A stretch of DNA of 64,000 nucleotides. It comes from Synechococcus sp. HK01-R (GTDB lineage: Bacteria; Cyanobacteriota; Cyanobacteriia; PCC-6307; Cyanobiaceae). Each line of letters opens with the position of its first letter. Positions within the stretch are counted from its first letter, which is position 1. A program made the position numbers and the translations under genes. Location of the stretch: contig NZ_CP059059.1 in assembly GCF_014217855.1 (NCBI RefSeq), positions 1,116,001 to 1,180,000 of the forward strand, written 5' to 3'. The notes beneath the pieces were generated by a model, which searched no databases, was not told the origin of the DNA, and saw nothing but the letters and a program-made list of their open reading frames with translations. This document shows, piece after piece, positions 55,218 to 64,000 of the stretch.

Positions 55218-55718
55218 ATGGGCCAGGTTCTCGTTCTCAATGCGTCCTACGAGCCGCTGAATATCACCACCTGGCGTCGCGCCATGGTGATGTTGCTCAA
55301 AGGAAAGGCCGAGGGCCTGGAACATGACCCTGACCACTGCGTGCGTGCCGACCTGCTGGTGCCGACGGTTATTCGTTTGCGCCAGTTCGTGCGCGTTCCG
55401 TTCCGTCAGTTGCCGCTGACCCGCCGCAACCTGTTTCAGCGCGACAACCATTGCTGCCAATACTGTGGAAGCCGTGGCGATCAGCTTTCGATCGACCATG
55501 TTCTGCCCCGCAGTCGCGGTGGGGACGACACCTGGGAGAACGTGACCACCGCCTGTTTGCGCTGCAATGTGCGCAAGGGAAACCGCACTCCTCAGGAGGC
55601 GAACATGCCCCTGCGCCGGGTGCCGCGTCGGCCCTTGAGCAGCCTAAGCTTTGAGGCCACCCGTCAGATTGATTCAGGCCGTCGCAGCGAGTGGGCCAAA
55701 TATGTGATCGGTGCCTGA
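55218..55718 (+). CDS. HNH endonuclease family protein
   Basis: The 166-residue protein opens GQVLVLNASYEPLN and has a zinc-ribbon HNH motif: CxxC (CQYCG, Cys80/83), DHVLPRSRGG (His94) and CLRCN (Cys113/116, Asn117). This compact family is widespread and not tied to inteins or introns; its role is unknown. ATG 55194 is an alternative start. It stops 3 bp from prfA. Confidence 0.88.
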   Translation: MGQVLVLNASYEPLNITTWRRAMVMLLKGKAEGLEHDPDHCVRADLLVPTVIRLRQFVRVPFRQLPLTRRNLFQRDNHCCQYCGSRGDQLSIDHVLPRSRGGDDTWENVTTACLRCNVRKGNRTPQEANMPLRRVPRRPLSSLSFEATRQIDSGRRSEWAKYVIGA

Positions 55719-55721
55719 GTC

Positions 55722-56819
55722 TCAGGCGTCCGTGTCGTCACTGAGGGCCTCGAGCTTGGCGCGCTGTTCCTCAGCGATGCAGGCGCCGATCACGTCTTCT
55801 AACTGACCCTCCAGCACCGGATCAAGACTGAAATTGCGCCCAAGCCTGTGGTCGGTCACTCGGTTGTCCTTGGCGTTGTAGGTGCGAATTTTTTCGCTGC
55901 GATCGCCTGTCCCCACCTGAGCCCTGCGGGCTGAGCTCTCCTTTGCGTTCGCTTCTGCCAGCTGTCGCTCATAAAGCTTGGCGCGCAGGATCTCCATGGC
56001 CCGTTCCCTGTTCTGAAGCTGGGAGCGCTCCTGGGTGCAGAACACCCGGATCCCAGTCGGTTTATGGAGCAGGTCCACGGCCGTTTCCACCTTGTTGACG
56101 TTCTGGCCGCCGGCTCCGCCTGAGCGCGCTGTGCTGATCTCAAGTTCGGTGGGATCGATCTGCACCTCCACCGGGTCCGCTTCTGGCATCACGGCCACAG
56201 TGGCGGTGGACGTGTGCACACGGCCCTGGGATTCGGTGGCGGGTACCCGCTGCACGCGATGGACCCCAGCTTCGAATTTCAGCTGGCTGAACACCGCATC
56301 CCCCTTGACCGAGAGGATGAGTTCCCGATAGCCGCCGAGATCGGCGATGTTCGCGCTGACCGGTTGCACGGTCCACTGCCGGCGGCTGCCATAGCGCTCA
56401 TACATCCGAGCCAGATCGCCTGCCCAAAGGCAGGCCTCATCGCCGCCGGCACCGGCGCGAATCTCCAGCATCACGCTGCGCTCATCCCGTGGATCGCGGG
56501 GAAGCAACGCCAGGGTGACCCGTCTGACCAGCTCGTCATGGCGGTCCTGGAGGGCCTGCAGCTCCTGCTGAGCGAGCTCCTCCATGGCGGTATCGCCGCG
56601 GCTGTCCCGCAGGAGCGCACGGGTCTGGTCGAGCTCCGCCTCGATCTGATTCAGGCTCGCGTAATCCTGCACCAGGGGTTCCAGTCGCGCGCGCTCCCTG
56701 GCAATCGTCTCCAGGCGTTTGGGATCTGCAGCCACATCTGGATCCGCCAGCTGACGCTCCAGGGTTCGGAAGCTGGTTCTGGCGGCTTCCAAGCGGCTGA
56801 TCAGGGTTGAGCTGTCCAT
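55722..56819 (-). CDS. prfA: Peptide chain release factor 1
   Basis: RF1 ends translation at UAA and UAG. It has 365 residues, the PAT codon-recognition motif (RVPATESQG) and the GGQ hydrolysis motif (GAGGQNVNK). It is the last gene of the ribosomal run, 105 bp after rpmE. UAG recognition by RF1 matters for the amber codon at 44627. Confidence 0.98.
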   Translation of the reverse strand: MDSSTLISRLEAARTSFRTLERQLADPDVAADPKRLETIARERARLEPLVQDYASLNQIEAELDQTRALLRDSRGDTAMEELAQQELQALQDRHDELVRRVTLALLPRDPRDERSVMLEIRAGAGGDEACLWAGDLARMYERYGSRRQWTVQPVSANIADLGGYRELILSVKGDAVFSQLKFEAGVHRVQRVPATESQGRVHTSTATVAVMPEADPVEVQIDPTELEISTARSGGAGGQNVNKVETAVDLLHKPTGIRVFCTQERSQLQNRERAMEILRAKLYERQLAEANAKESSARRAQVGTGDRSEKIRTYNAKDNRVTDHRLGRNFSLDPVLEGQLEDVIGACIAEEQRAKLEALSDDTDA

Positions 56820-56840
56820 CCCCTCAGGCAGGCGGTGATC

Positions 56841-56881
56841 AAAAGACCCCCGACCTCAGACGCTTGTCCGGGGCCGGGGGT
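56841..56881 (-). terminator. Possible terminator between rpmE and prfA
   Basis: ACCCCCG (56846-56852) pairs with CGGGGGT (56875-56881) around a 22-nt loop, followed on the minus strand by CTTTTG. The large loop makes it weak. Confidence 0.4.
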
Positions 56882-56924
56882 GGTGAATGCAGGTGTCATC
56901 AGACCCTGGACAGGGAGGCCTTGT

Positions 56925-57218
56925 TCAGGCGTCGGCAGCAGCTTCGTCCTTGCTGGCAGCATCGGATTTGGAGCTGTCAGCGGCTTTCTTTTCGCCAGCA
57001 GCCTGTCCGGCGCCACCCATGCCGTATTTGCGCATGAAGCGGTCCACACGGCCCTCGGTGTCGAGGATCTTCTGGGTTCCGGTGAAGAAGGGATGATTGC
57101 CGCTCCAGACGTCGACGTGAATCTCCGGCTGGGTGGAGCCAGTGGTCATGACCACCTCTCCATTGCAGATCACCTTGGCGTCGGGATACCAGGTGGGATG
57201 AATCTCGGGCTTGGGCAT
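56925..57218 (-). CDS. rpmE: 50S ribosomal protein L31
   Basis: The opening PEIHPTWYPDAKVICNGEV and the SGNHPFFTG block identify L31. Only one Cys (Cys18) is present, so it is the zinc-free form. The last 27 residues are an Ala/Lys/Ser/Asp tail; 97 residues is long for the family. It follows rpsI by 8 bp. Confidence 0.95.
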   Translation of the reverse strand: MPKPEIHPTWYPDAKVICNGEVVMTTGSTQPEIHVDVWSGNHPFFTGTQKILDTEGRVDRFMRKYGMGGAGQAAGEKKAADSSKSDAASKDEAAADA

Positions 57219-57226
57219 GACAGGGA

Positions 57227-57631
57227 TCAGCGCTTGGAGAACTGAGGAGCCTTGCGGGCTTTCTTGAGGCCGTACTTGCGACGTTCCTTGGCACGGGGGT
57301 CGCGGCTGAGGTGACCCTCAACTTTGAGGGGCTTGCGGTTGTCCGCCGACAGCTCGCAGAGGGCTCGGGCTGCACCCTGCTTGATGGCGTCGGCCTGACC
57401 GGTGAGGCCACCACCACGGACATTCACCAGCACGTCATAGTCGGCGGTGAGGCCGAGGGTCTGCAGAGGAGCCTTGACGGCGGCGATGTAGGCCGGGTTG
57501 TAATTCAGATAATTGTCACCCGGGCGACCATTGATGGTGATCGTGCCGTTGCCGGGGACCAGGCGGACGCGGGCCACGGAGGTCTTGCGGCGACCAGTGC
57601 CCCAGTAGACGACGGAATTAGAAGTGCTCAT
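57227..57631 (-). CDS. rpsI: 30S ribosomal protein S9
   Basis: The 134-residue S9 has [26 protein letters not shown] and the C-terminal [17 protein letters not shown], which reaches the P-site tRNA. Its ATG overlaps the rplM stop by 4 bp. Confidence 0.98.
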   Translation of the reverse strand: MSTSNSVVYWGTGRRKTSVARVRLVPGNGTITINGRPGDNYLNYNPAYIAAVKAPLQTLGLTADYDVLVNVRGGGLTGQADAIKQGAARALCELSADNRKPLKVEGHLSRDPRAKERRKYGLKKARKAPQFSKR

Positions 57632-58083
57632 TGGGCGGAAGCGGCGGGATCGAGCGCGAGGGGCTTGGGCTGCTGAGCTGCATGGGGATGCTCGCTGCCT
57701 TTGTAAACCTTGAGCTTGCGGAACAGCTGGCGGCCCAGAGCGTTGTGGGGAAGCATGCCCTTGATGGCTTTCTCCACGATGCGCTCAGGCAGGCGCTCCT
57801 GCAGGTGAGCGAAGGTTTCAACCTTCATGCCGCCCGGACGTCCGGAGTGACGGCGATACAGCTTCTGCTGGGGCTTGTTACCGCTGACACGCACCTTGTC
57901 GGCATTGATGACGACCACAAAATCGCCAGTGTCGAGGTGTGGGGTGTAGCAGGCCTTGGTCTTGCCGCGCAGGACAGATGCCACCTCGGTGGCGAGTCGG
58001 CCGAGGGTCTGATTCTCAGCGTCCACCAGATACCACTGGCGTTCGATCGAATCGATGGAGGGAACGGATGTCTTGTTCATCAC
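57628..58083 (-). CDS. rplM: 50S ribosomal protein L13
   Basis: The 151-residue protein carries the L13 pattern [42 protein letters not shown] and [10 protein letters not shown]. It is coupled to rpsI by a 4-bp overlap. Confidence 0.98.
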   Translation of the reverse strand: MMNKTSVPSIDSIERQWYLVDAENQTLGRLATEVASVLRGKTKACYTPHLDTGDFVVVINADKVRVSGNKPQQKLYRRHSGRPGGMKVETFAHLQERLPERIVEKAIKGMLPHNALGRQLFRKLKVYKGSEHPHAAQQPKPLALDPAASAQ

Positions 58084-58284
58084 GCCGGCATGCCGGTTCG
58101 GGTATGCCCCACCTGAGCTGGCGGAGCTGGGCAGATGGGATCAGATTGCGTCACCGCCCTCTGATCCGAGCTCAAACAAAGAGCTTACCTCGTCGTGGAT
58201 TCCTCCCTGGAACAGGGCTGATTGCTGATGAGGTGGCGGGCCGTCCTGGCCGGTGCAGCGAACGAACACTGCTTCCGGAATGGT

Positions 58285-59109
58285 TCAGTGGCGTTCTGGC
58301 ATGGAAGGAGGATCCGGTGGCGGATCGCTCGATGCCAGAAAATACCGCGGTTGGCAATCGTACCACCCGCCCTCACTGAAGATTGCCTCGGCATACCCAG
58401 CTCGCAGCAGGCAGAGGCCCTGGGATGGCGCGGCCTCTTTGACTTCGTGGCGACGCCGTTCCCGCCAGCGTTGTTCGAAGGCGGAAGGGCTGAGTCGATG
58501 TTCTCCCACTGCCACGAGTTGTGCGGTGAGCAGTCGCACCATTCCATAGAGAAAACCACTGGCCTGGATGTCCATGACCACCAGGTCCCCTTGCCGTTCC
58601 AGATTCACATCCTGAATCGTGGTGCGGGCATGGGCGCGGCGGCTGCCGGCACGCATGAAGGCTGAAAAGTCATGCAGTCCCAGCATTCCCTCCAATGCCT
58701 GGGCCATCGCGCTCTCGTCGAGGCGCAGCTGGTAGCGGTGCCACGTCCAGGGGCTGAGGAACAGGTTCGGACGGCGCCCGTTGTAGATCGTGTAGCGATA
58801 GCGCCGGTAGGTGGCTGAGTGGCAGGCATGCCAGTCCAGAGGGCGTTCCACGGCTTCACGCACGCGGATGCTCTTGGGGAGGCGCCCATTGAGTGCCGGC
58901 GCCCAGCGGCTCGCAGGAATCGGTCCGCAGCAGTCGAAATGCACCACCTGGCCAGCGGCGTGAACTCCTGCATCGGTACGACCGGCAGCAACGGCCTGGA
59001 TCGGGCGGAAGGGATCCAGCTCAGCGATCGCGTTCTCCAGGACCCCTTGCACGCTGGTGCCTTGGCGTTGCCGCTGCCATCCACAAAACAGGGAACCCTC
59101 GTACTGCAC
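58285..59109 (-). CDS. truA: tRNA pseudouridine synthase A
   Basis: TruA modifies U38-40 in tRNA anticodon arms. The catalytic Asp is in GRTDAGVHA, and FCGWQRQ and [10 protein letters not shown] are present. GTG 59109 is the first standard start, but the frame stays open upstream and reads [14 protein letters not shown], the first strand expected of TruA, with no ATG, GTG or TTG up to the rplQ stop near 59199. The real start is therefore likely upstream at a rare codon (CTG, ATT or ATC). Confidence 0.92.
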   Translation of the reverse strand: MQYEGSLFCGWQRQRQGTSVQGVLENAIAELDPFRPIQAVAAGRTDAGVHAAGQVVHFDCCGPIPASRWAPALNGRLPKSIRVREAVERPLDWHACHSATYRRYRYTIYNGRRPNLFLSPWTWHRYQLRLDESAMAQALEGMLGLHDFSAFMRAGSRRAHARTTIQDVNLERQGDLVVMDIQASGFLYGMVRLLTAQLVAVGEHRLSPSAFEQRWRERRRHEVKEAAPSQGLCLLRAGYAEAIFSEGGWYDCQPRYFLASSDPPPDPPSMPERH

Positions 59110-59198
59110 ACTGATGGCGATCCGTTTCCGGATGGGGCCGTCAGAGACAGACGAGGGTTCGACAGTCGAGGGTTCGGAGAACAGCGCTGATGTCTGGA

Positions 59199-59549
59199 TC
59201 AGACCAATTCGATGATCGCCATCTCGGCGTTGTCTCCACGACGGGGCACCGTGCGGGTGATTCGGGTGTAACCCCCGTTCCGGTCGCCGTAGCGATCCTG
59301 AGCCTTGTCGAACAGGGCATGAACGAGTTGCTTGTCAAAGATGTAGCCGATGGCGCGGCGGCGGGCTGCGAGGCTGCCGTCCTTGGCCAGCGTGATCATG
59401 CGCTCGGCCTCATCACGCAGGGCTTTGGCACGGGCCTTGGTGGTGGTCACACGACCCTCACGAATCAGCTGGGTGGTGAGGCCACGGAGCATGGCCTTGC
59501 GCTGGTCAGCCGGACGACCCAGCTGGGGAACTCGACATTGGTGACGCAT
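59199..59549 (-). CDS. rplQ: 50S ribosomal protein L17
   Basis: The 116-residue protein opens [17 protein letters not shown] with [21 protein letters not shown] split across, a typical L17 N-terminal pattern, and ends [21 protein letters not shown]. It follows rpoA by 34 bp. Confidence 0.98.
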   Translation of the reverse strand: MRHQCRVPQLGRPADQRKAMLRGLTTQLIREGRVTTTKARAKALRDEAERMITLAKDGSLAARRRAIGYIFDKQLVHALFDKAQDRYGDRNGGYTRITRTVPRRGDNAEMAIIELV

Positions 59550-59583
59550 GGTTCAGGTGCGGAGGTGGGACGAACGGATGGAA

Positions 59584-60522
59584 TCAGGCGCTGGTGCGGC
59601 TCTGGGGGATCGAGATGCCGATGCGCTCGAGGGCTTCGATCACCTCATCGGCTGACTTGGAGCCGAAGTTCTTGATCTCAAGCAGGTCTTCGTAGCTGAA
59701 GCCCATGAGATCGGAGACGGAATTGACCTGGGCACGCTTCAGGCAGTTGTAGGCCCGAACCGAGAGGTTCAGTTCCTCGAGGGGGATCTGGGCCTCTGCG
59801 GATGGCTCGGGCTCGAGTCCGGGCTCCTCCACCATCGTGACCGTGGCCAGAGGCTGGAAGAGTTCGATCAGCTGGTTAGCCGCCTGAGCAATGGCGTCAT
59901 CGGGAGTGATCGAACCGTCGGTGACCACCTCCATGCGCACCCGCTCACGAGCAGATCCACCTTCGGCAACGGCTGTTTCATCGATGCTGAAGTTCACCCG
60001 TTGCACGGGCATGAACACGGCATCGATCTGAAGCAGATCGATGGCACTGGTGTCTTCGTTGTGGCGGTCAACGGGGCGATAGCCGATGCCGCGCTCCACA
60101 TGGACTTCCAGCTCGAGGCTGTGACCATCACTCACCGTTGCGATCGGTCGCTCCGGATCCACCACCTGCACCTGGGAGGAAAACTGCAGGTCACGGGCCT
60201 TCACCTCAGCGGGACCAGAGACAACAAGCCGACCGATTTCCAGCTCGCTGGTGCGGCTGTTGACGCTCAGCTGTTTGCAGTTCAGGAGGATGTCGAGAAC
60301 GTCCTCTCGAACTCCGGGAACGGTGGCGTACTCATGGTTGACGCCGGCGATGCGTACCGCGGTGACGGCGCTGCCTTCCAGGCCTCCCATCAACACCCGA
60401 CGCAGGGCATTGCCGAGGGTGGTTGCCTGGCCACGCTCCAGGGGACCGATGAGAAATACACCGGTCTGAGCGCGATCATCAGCGATCTGATGCTCGATAC
60501 GGTCGATCTGGTATTGCAGCAC
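59584..60522 (-). CDS. rpoA: RNA polymerase alpha subunit
   Basis: 312 residues with the N-terminal dimer domain ([20 protein letters not shown] split by length) and the C-terminal DNA-binding domain ([23 protein letters not shown] split by length; ending [11 protein letters not shown]). Both domains contact promoters, sigma or activators in bacteria generally. Confidence 0.99.
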   Translation of the reverse strand: MLQYQIDRIEHQIADDRAQTGVFLIGPLERGQATTLGNALRRVLMGGLEGSAVTAVRIAGVNHEYATVPGVREDVLDILLNCKQLSVNSRTSELEIGRLVVSGPAEVKARDLQFSSQVQVVDPERPIATVSDGHSLELEVHVERGIGYRPVDRHNEDTSAIDLLQIDAVFMPVQRVNFSIDETAVAEGGSARERVRMEVVTDGSITPDDAIAQAANQLIELFQPLATVTMVEEPGLEPEPSAEAQIPLEELNLSVRAYNCLKRAQVNSVSDLMGFSYEDLLEIKNFGSKSADEVIEALERIGISIPQSRTSA

Positions 60523-60569
60523 GGTCTGTAGCGGGGAGGAGGGAAGGAAACCTGGGGGCGGAACGTCGC

Positions 60570-60962
60570 TCAGACGCGACGGCGCTTGGAACGGCGGCAG
60601 CCGTTGTGGGGAAGCGGCGTGACATCGCGGATCAGGGTGATCTCCAGCCCGGCCACTTGGAGGGCGCGGATGGCGGTTTCACGGCCTGAACCGGGGCCAC
60701 GCACCAGCACCTCGATCTGACGCATGCCCTGCTCGAGAGCACGGCGGGCGGCTGCTTCGGCAGCGGTCTGCGCTGCGAAAGGTGTGCCTTTGCGCGCGCC
60801 TTTGAAACCGCTCGCTCCAGCCGACGACCAGGAGATGACCTCGCCGGTGGTGTCGGTGATCGAAACGATCGTGTTGTTGAAGGTGCTTTGGATGTGTGCA
60901 ACGCCGTTCGGGACGTTGCGCTTGGCCTTCTTGGGGCCTGATTTCTTGGCGGGTTTGGCCAT
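60570..60962 (-). CDS. rpsK: 30S ribosomal protein S11
   Basis: The 130-residue S11 has [19 protein letters not shown], the [17 protein letters not shown] block and terminal [18 protein letters not shown]. Confidence 0.98.
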
Positions 60963-61039
60963 GGGCTGGGGCCTGGAGGCGAATAGGGGGAGATGTCAGG
61001 GGCGGGCGGTCGTTGACGACGGGCGTCAGCGGCTTCGCC

Positions 61040-61405
61040 TCACTTCTTCTTGCCAGCGACGGTTTTGCGCGCGCCACGGCGGGTGCGGGCATTCGTGCGA
61101 GTGCGCTGGCCGCGCACAGGAAGACTCATGCGGTGGCGACGGCCACGGACGCAGCCGATGTCCTGCAGGCGCTTAAGGGCCATGCCCTCCTGACGCCTCA
61201 GATCACCTTCGATTGTGTAGGCCTCGGTGGCGCCGCGCAGTTTCTGCACATCGCCATCCTCCAGATCCTTGACGCGGATGTCAGGGTTGACACCGGTCTT
61301 GGACAGGATGGTCCGGGCCCGGGTGGGGCCGATTCCATAGATGTAGGTGAGGGCGACTTCGATCCGCTTGTCGCGGGGAATGTCGACGCCAGCAATCCTT
61401 GCCAC
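61040..61405 (-). CDS. rpsM: 30S ribosomal protein S13
   Basis: The 121-residue S13 opens [19 protein letters not shown], with YGIGPTRA, and has the C-terminal [19 protein letters not shown]. Placement rpmJ-rpsM-rpsK-rpoA is the usual alpha-operon order. Confidence 0.98.
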   Translation of the reverse strand: MARIAGVDIPRDKRIEVALTYIYGIGPTRARTILSKTGVNPDIRVKDLEDGDVQKLRGATEAYTIEGDLRRQEGMALKRLQDIGCVRGRRHRMSLPVRGQRTRTNARTRRGARKTVAGKKK

Positions 61406-61512
61406 TGAGCAATCAATCGAAGGGGGGACGGGGGCCGACGGTGTCGGCAGTTGAGGCGATGGCCTGAGGGGCTCTGCTGTCAGAGCTGAACCTCAGGTCC
61501 GGCAGCTGGGGA

Positions 61513-61626
61513 TCAGCCCTGGCGCTGCTTGTGCTTGGGGTTGGTGCAGATGACCATGACCCGGCCGTGGCGGCGAATCACACGGCACTTGTCGCACATT
61601 TTCTTGACCGAGGCGCGCACCTTCAT
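61513..61626 (-). CDS. rpmJ: 50S ribosomal protein L36
   Basis: A 37-residue protein with [19 protein letters not shown], then [13 protein letters not shown]. Cys11, Cys14 and Cys27 with His32 form the zinc site of L36. The gene sits between adk and rpsM as expected. Confidence 0.98.
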   Translation of the reverse strand: MKVRASVKKMCDKCRVIRRHGRVMVICTNPKHKQRQG

Positions 61627-61677
61627 GGGGTGTGGCTCTCCAAAATTCCAAACAGCTAACCTATCACAGCGGGTCTA

Positions 61678-62235
61678 TCAAGACCCTTGAAGCGCTTGTT
61701 CGATCCGCTCGGTGATCGCCTCGACGCTGCCCTGGGCCTCGACCGAGAGCAGTAAGCCCTGCTGGCGGTAGTGGTCAATCAGTGGAGCGGTCTTCTCGCG
61801 ATAGACCTCGAGCCTGTGGCGGATCACGTCTTCAGTGTCGTCAGCGCGGCCGCGGGCGAGCATTCGTTCAATGAGCACCGCGTCATCAAGCTCCAGAAGC
61901 ACCACGGCTTCGAGGGGTTGCTTGAGTCCGTCGAGCAGTGGTGCCAGGGCCTCGGCCTGAACAACGGTGCGAGGAAAACCGTCAAGCAGCCAGCCCCCGC
62001 CATCCAGGCTGCCGAGCTGGGCCTTGACGATGGCGAGCACCAGGGTGTCGCTGACCAGTTCTCCCCTGTTCATGGCCGCTTCGGCTTCCTTGCCCAGGTC
62101 GCTGCCGGCGGCTACCTCGGAACGGAGCAGATCTCCGGTGGAGAGGTGCTTCATGCCGTGGCTTGCGCAGAGGCGTGCTGCCTGGGTTCCCTTGCCGGCG
62201 CCGGGGGGGCCGAGGAAGAGGAGGCGGTTCTTCAT
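61678..62235 (-). CDS. adk: Adenylate kinase (short form)
   Basis: The P-loop FLGPPGAGKGTQA is at about 7-19, GFPRT near 86-90 and the short LID of the 185-residue form carries no zinc cysteines. It converts AMP and ATP to two ADP. It lies between secY and rpmJ, with a hairpin terminator-like element at 62284-62305 upstream. Confidence 0.97.
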   Translation of the reverse strand: MKNRLLFLGPPGAGKGTQAARLCASHGMKHLSTGDLLRSEVAAGSDLGKEAEAAMNRGELVSDTLVLAIVKAQLGSLDGGGWLLDGFPRTVVQAEALAPLLDGLKQPLEAVVLLELDDAVLIERMLARGRADDTEDVIRHRLEVYREKTAPLIDHYRQQGLLLSVEAQGSVEAITERIEQALQGS

Positions 62236-62283
62236 GGCTGTAGTCGTGGGAAGAGGGGGATCAGGGAATCGGGGGTGTATCAG

Positions 62284-62305
62284 GCAAAAAGCACGTTACC
62301 GTGCT
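62284..62305 (-). terminator. Terminator-like hairpin between secY and adk
   Basis: On the minus strand AGCACG-GTAA-CGTGCT (62290-62305) is followed directly by TTTTGCC (through 62284). The T-tract can also pair with the upstream A-tract at 62311-62322 (GCAAAAAACACG against CGTGCTTTTTGC, 11 of 12 pairs), giving a rival structure. It may terminate or attenuate transcription into adk. Confidence 0.65.
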
Positions 62306-62337
62306 CAATGCGTGTTTTTTGCGTATCGAGAACGTGC

Positions 62338-63657
62338 CTATTGCCGCACAAGTCCTTCGTAGCGCTGGGAGATCACGTAGGTCTGAACTTGCTTGGCGGT
62401 GTCAATCGCCACGCCGACCAGAATCAGGAGCGAGGTGGCACCCAGGCCCTGGAAGGTCGTGACTCCTGTGGCTCGCTCCACCGCGGAAGGGATGATCGCC
62501 ACCGCACCAAGGAAGAGGCCCCCCAGCAAGGTGAGTCGGTTTTGCACCCCAGAGAGATAGGTCGCCGTGGCACTGCCTGGTCGCACCCCTGGAATCGCCA
62601 CGCCTCCCTTTTTGAGATTGGAGGCGATATCGCTTGGATTTACGGTGAGCGAAGCGTAGAAATAGGCAAATCCCAGGATCAATGCGAAGAAGAGCAGGGC
62701 ATAGGGCCAGGGATTCGGAGCGCCAGGGCTGAGGGCGCTGGAGGCGCGGATCAGCAGCGGATTCTTGGTGAAATTGGCGATGGTGATCGGCAAGAAGATC
62801 AGTGCCGAGGCAAAAATGATGGGCATCACGCCACCGGCATTGAGCTTCAGAGGCAAATAGCTCTGACGACTAGGGAGCAGGGCGGTGCCGCCCACCTGGC
62901 GCTTGGCGCTCACAATCGGCAGTCGACGGGCGCCCTCCTGCACGAAAATGATGCCCACGATCGTGACCAGGAACACCAGTACCAGAACAATGATGCCCAG
63001 GACATCATTGCGGTCTCCGGTCTGAGCCTTTTCGATCGTGGCCCCGAGCGCCTGGGGCAGGGTGGCCACGATGTTCAGGAAAATCACAAGCGAGGCGCCC
63101 TGACCGATGCCCCGTTCGGTGATGACCTCACTGATCCACATCACCACCATCGATCCCGTGACCAGTGCCAGGGCGGTCTGAACCACGAACACCGTCTCGC
63201 TGAGACCTTCCACTGCGTACTGGCGCAGGATCATTGCGAAGACGATGCTCTGCAGCAGTCCCCAGCCCAGAGCCACATAGCGGGTGATCTGGGCGATTTT
63301 GCGTCGCCCGGCCTCGCCCTCATTTTTCTGAAGGTCCTCGAGTTGCGGCAGCGCCGCTGTCAGCAGCTGAAGGATGATCGAGGCATTGATGAAAGGCAGG
63401 ATCCCCAGGGCGAAGACGCCCAGGGTGGAGATGCCTCCTCCGGTGAAGATGTCGAGGAAGCCGATCAGCTGGCCGCCTTGCTTCAGGAAGTCCTGGAAGG
63501 CCACCCGGTCGATGCCGGGCATGGGGATGTAAATCCCAAGGCGCACGAGCATCAACAGACCGAGGGTGGTGAGCACTCGACCGCGCAGCTCTTTGTTCTG
63601 CACCAGCTGGGTGATCACCTCTCCGGCGCTGGGATTGCGACCCCGACTGACGAGCAT
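62338..63657 (-). CDS. secY: Preprotein translocase subunit SecY
   Basis: The 439-residue protein has ten helices. The signature RGIGQGASLVIFLNI near 207-221 and the ALGILPFINASIILQLL block near 80-96 (plug region) identify it. It exports proteins across the plasma and thylakoid membranes. It is preceded by a strong terminator-like hairpin at 63688-63724. Confidence 0.98.
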   Translation of the reverse strand: MLVSRGRNPSAGEVITQLVQNKELRGRVLTTLGLLMLVRLGIYIPMPGIDRVAFQDFLKQGGQLIGFLDIFTGGGISTLGVFALGILPFINASIILQLLTAALPQLEDLQKNEGEAGRRKIAQITRYVALGWGLLQSIVFAMILRQYAVEGLSETVFVVQTALALVTGSMVVMWISEVITERGIGQGASLVIFLNIVATLPQALGATIEKAQTGDRNDVLGIIVLVLVFLVTIVGIIFVQEGARRLPIVSAKRQVGGTALLPSRQSYLPLKLNAGGVMPIIFASALIFLPITIANFTKNPLLIRASSALSPGAPNPWPYALLFFALILGFAYFYASLTVNPSDIASNLKKGGVAIPGVRPGSATATYLSGVQNRLTLLGGLFLGAVAIIPSAVERATGVTTFQGLGATSLLILVGVAIDTAKQVQTYVISQRYEGLVRQ

Positions 63658-63687
63658 GGATGAATGGAAATGAAAGGGCTTGATGCC

Positions 63688-63724
63688 AAAAAGCCGTCCG
63701 CAGACCAGGGGACTGCGGACGGCT
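63688..63724 (-). terminator. Strong terminator-like hairpin between rplO and secY
   Basis: A 12-bp perfect stem (63692-63703 with 63713-63724, 9-nt loop) is followed on the minus strand by TTTTTGG. It lies inside the ribosomal operon between rplO and secY, so partial termination or attenuation is likely. Confidence 0.8.
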
Positions 63725-63760
63725 CAGACCTTAGATCTGCACTGGCGGATCCGTGAGGAT

Positions 63761-64000
63761 TCAGTCGAGCAGTTCGCAGCTGCCGCCAGCGGCTTCAATC
63801 TTGGTGCGGGCGGAGGCGGTGAAGGCCGCAGCCTGAACGGTGAGTTTCACCTTCAGCTCACCATTGCCAAGGATCTTGAGCGGATGCTTGGGGCTGGTCA
63901 CAACCCCTTCCTTGACCAGGGAGTCGAGGTTGACGGTGCAGCCGGCCTTGAGCTCATTGAGGGCAGACACGTTCACCACAGTGAAGAACTTTGGGTTCAC
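63761..64000 (-). CDS. rplO: 50S ribosomal protein L15 (partial, 3' end)
   Basis: The C-terminal 79 residues of L15 are in the window: [29 protein letters not shown] (about residues 30-48 of this part) and ending [20 protein letters not shown]. The 5' part continues beyond the right edge. Its position upstream of secY supports the call. Confidence 0.95.
   Translation of the reverse strand: MNPKFFTVVNVSALNELKAGCTVNLDSLVKEGVVTSPKHPLKILGNGELKVKLTVQAAAFTASARTKIEAAGGSCELLD

Noticed and set aside
61663-61678. A terminator at the adk stop (GGGTCT-ATCA-AGACCC)
   Set aside because: Only 6 bp of stem and no T-tract.
61771-63663. A 630-codon open frame antisense to secY and adk
   Set aside because: It runs across two certain genes and their spacer, its translation is low-complexity Gln/His/Glu-rich, and it has no recognisable motif.

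Overview
The window is a stretch of a marine picocyanobacterial chromosome (Synechococcus/Cyanobium-like alpha-cyanobacterium). The evidence is oxygenic photosynthesis genes (psbA, psaA-psaB, psaI-psaL), a ferredoxin-dependent glutamate synthase, LL-diaminopimelate aminotransferase, an MPBQ-type quinol methyltransferase, a glucosylglycerate gene set, high GC content and very tight gene packing. The genes look chromosomal. I see no insertion sequence, phage, integrase, CRISPR array or rRNA operon.

Layout. 1-5.2 kb: the tail of an unknown gene, aroC, and a divergent compatible-solute module (gpgS against a GH13 phosphorylase-like gene plus gpgP). 5.2-8.9 kb: psbA (Glu-130 form of D1), divergent from a radical SAM protein linked by name to PSII high-light acclimation, then a CPBP protease. 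8.9-19.1 kb: clpS, dapL, a radical SAM-DUF2344 protein, RNase E, RNase HII, a DUF1997 protein, pheA, the MPBQ methyltransferase and a LON-domain protein. 19.2-23.9 kb: str cluster rpsL-rpsG-fusA-tuf-rpsJ on the minus strand. 24-31 kb: an IscA-like protein, a phosphodiester glycosidase-like protein, Fd-GOGAT and a YciI protein. 31-35.1 kb: TolC, HlyD adaptor, a tiny two-helix protein and an FUSC-type membrane protein, together resembling a complete AaeXAB-TolC-like pump. 35.1-39.4 kb: lipA, tRNA-Pro(CGG), a CbiG-CobJ fusion and a secreted proline-rich unknown. 39.8-44.4 kb: psaA-psaB. 44.5-50.6 kb: a DUF3598 gene broken by an in-frame amber codon, a cupin protein, an RND transporter, psaL and psaI. 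50.7-55.7 kb: a HEAT-like protein, a GT2 glycosyltransferase, an NlpC/P60 peptidase, a class A beta-lactamase-fold hydrolase, tRNA-Ser(GCT), alr and an HNH nuclease. 55.7-64 kb: the distal part of the spc/alpha ribosomal cluster on the minus strand (rplO-secY-adk-rpmJ-rpsM-rpsK-rpoA-rplQ-truA-rplM-rpsI-rpmE-prfA).

How it works together. Most genes are core photoautotroph housekeeping: both photosystems, ammonium assimilation, translation, RNA decay, lysine and aromatic amino acid synthesis, lipoate and corrinoid synthesis. Less ordinary content is the glucosylglycerate module, the AaeXAB-like efflux locus, the psbA-linked radical SAM enzyme, the radical SAM-DUF2344/RNase E/RNase HII gene run, and hairpins that may act as attenuators inside the ribosomal cluster. 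Six convergent gene pairs overlap at their 3' ends. All calls come from reading the sequence and recalled family knowledge; no database search was run.
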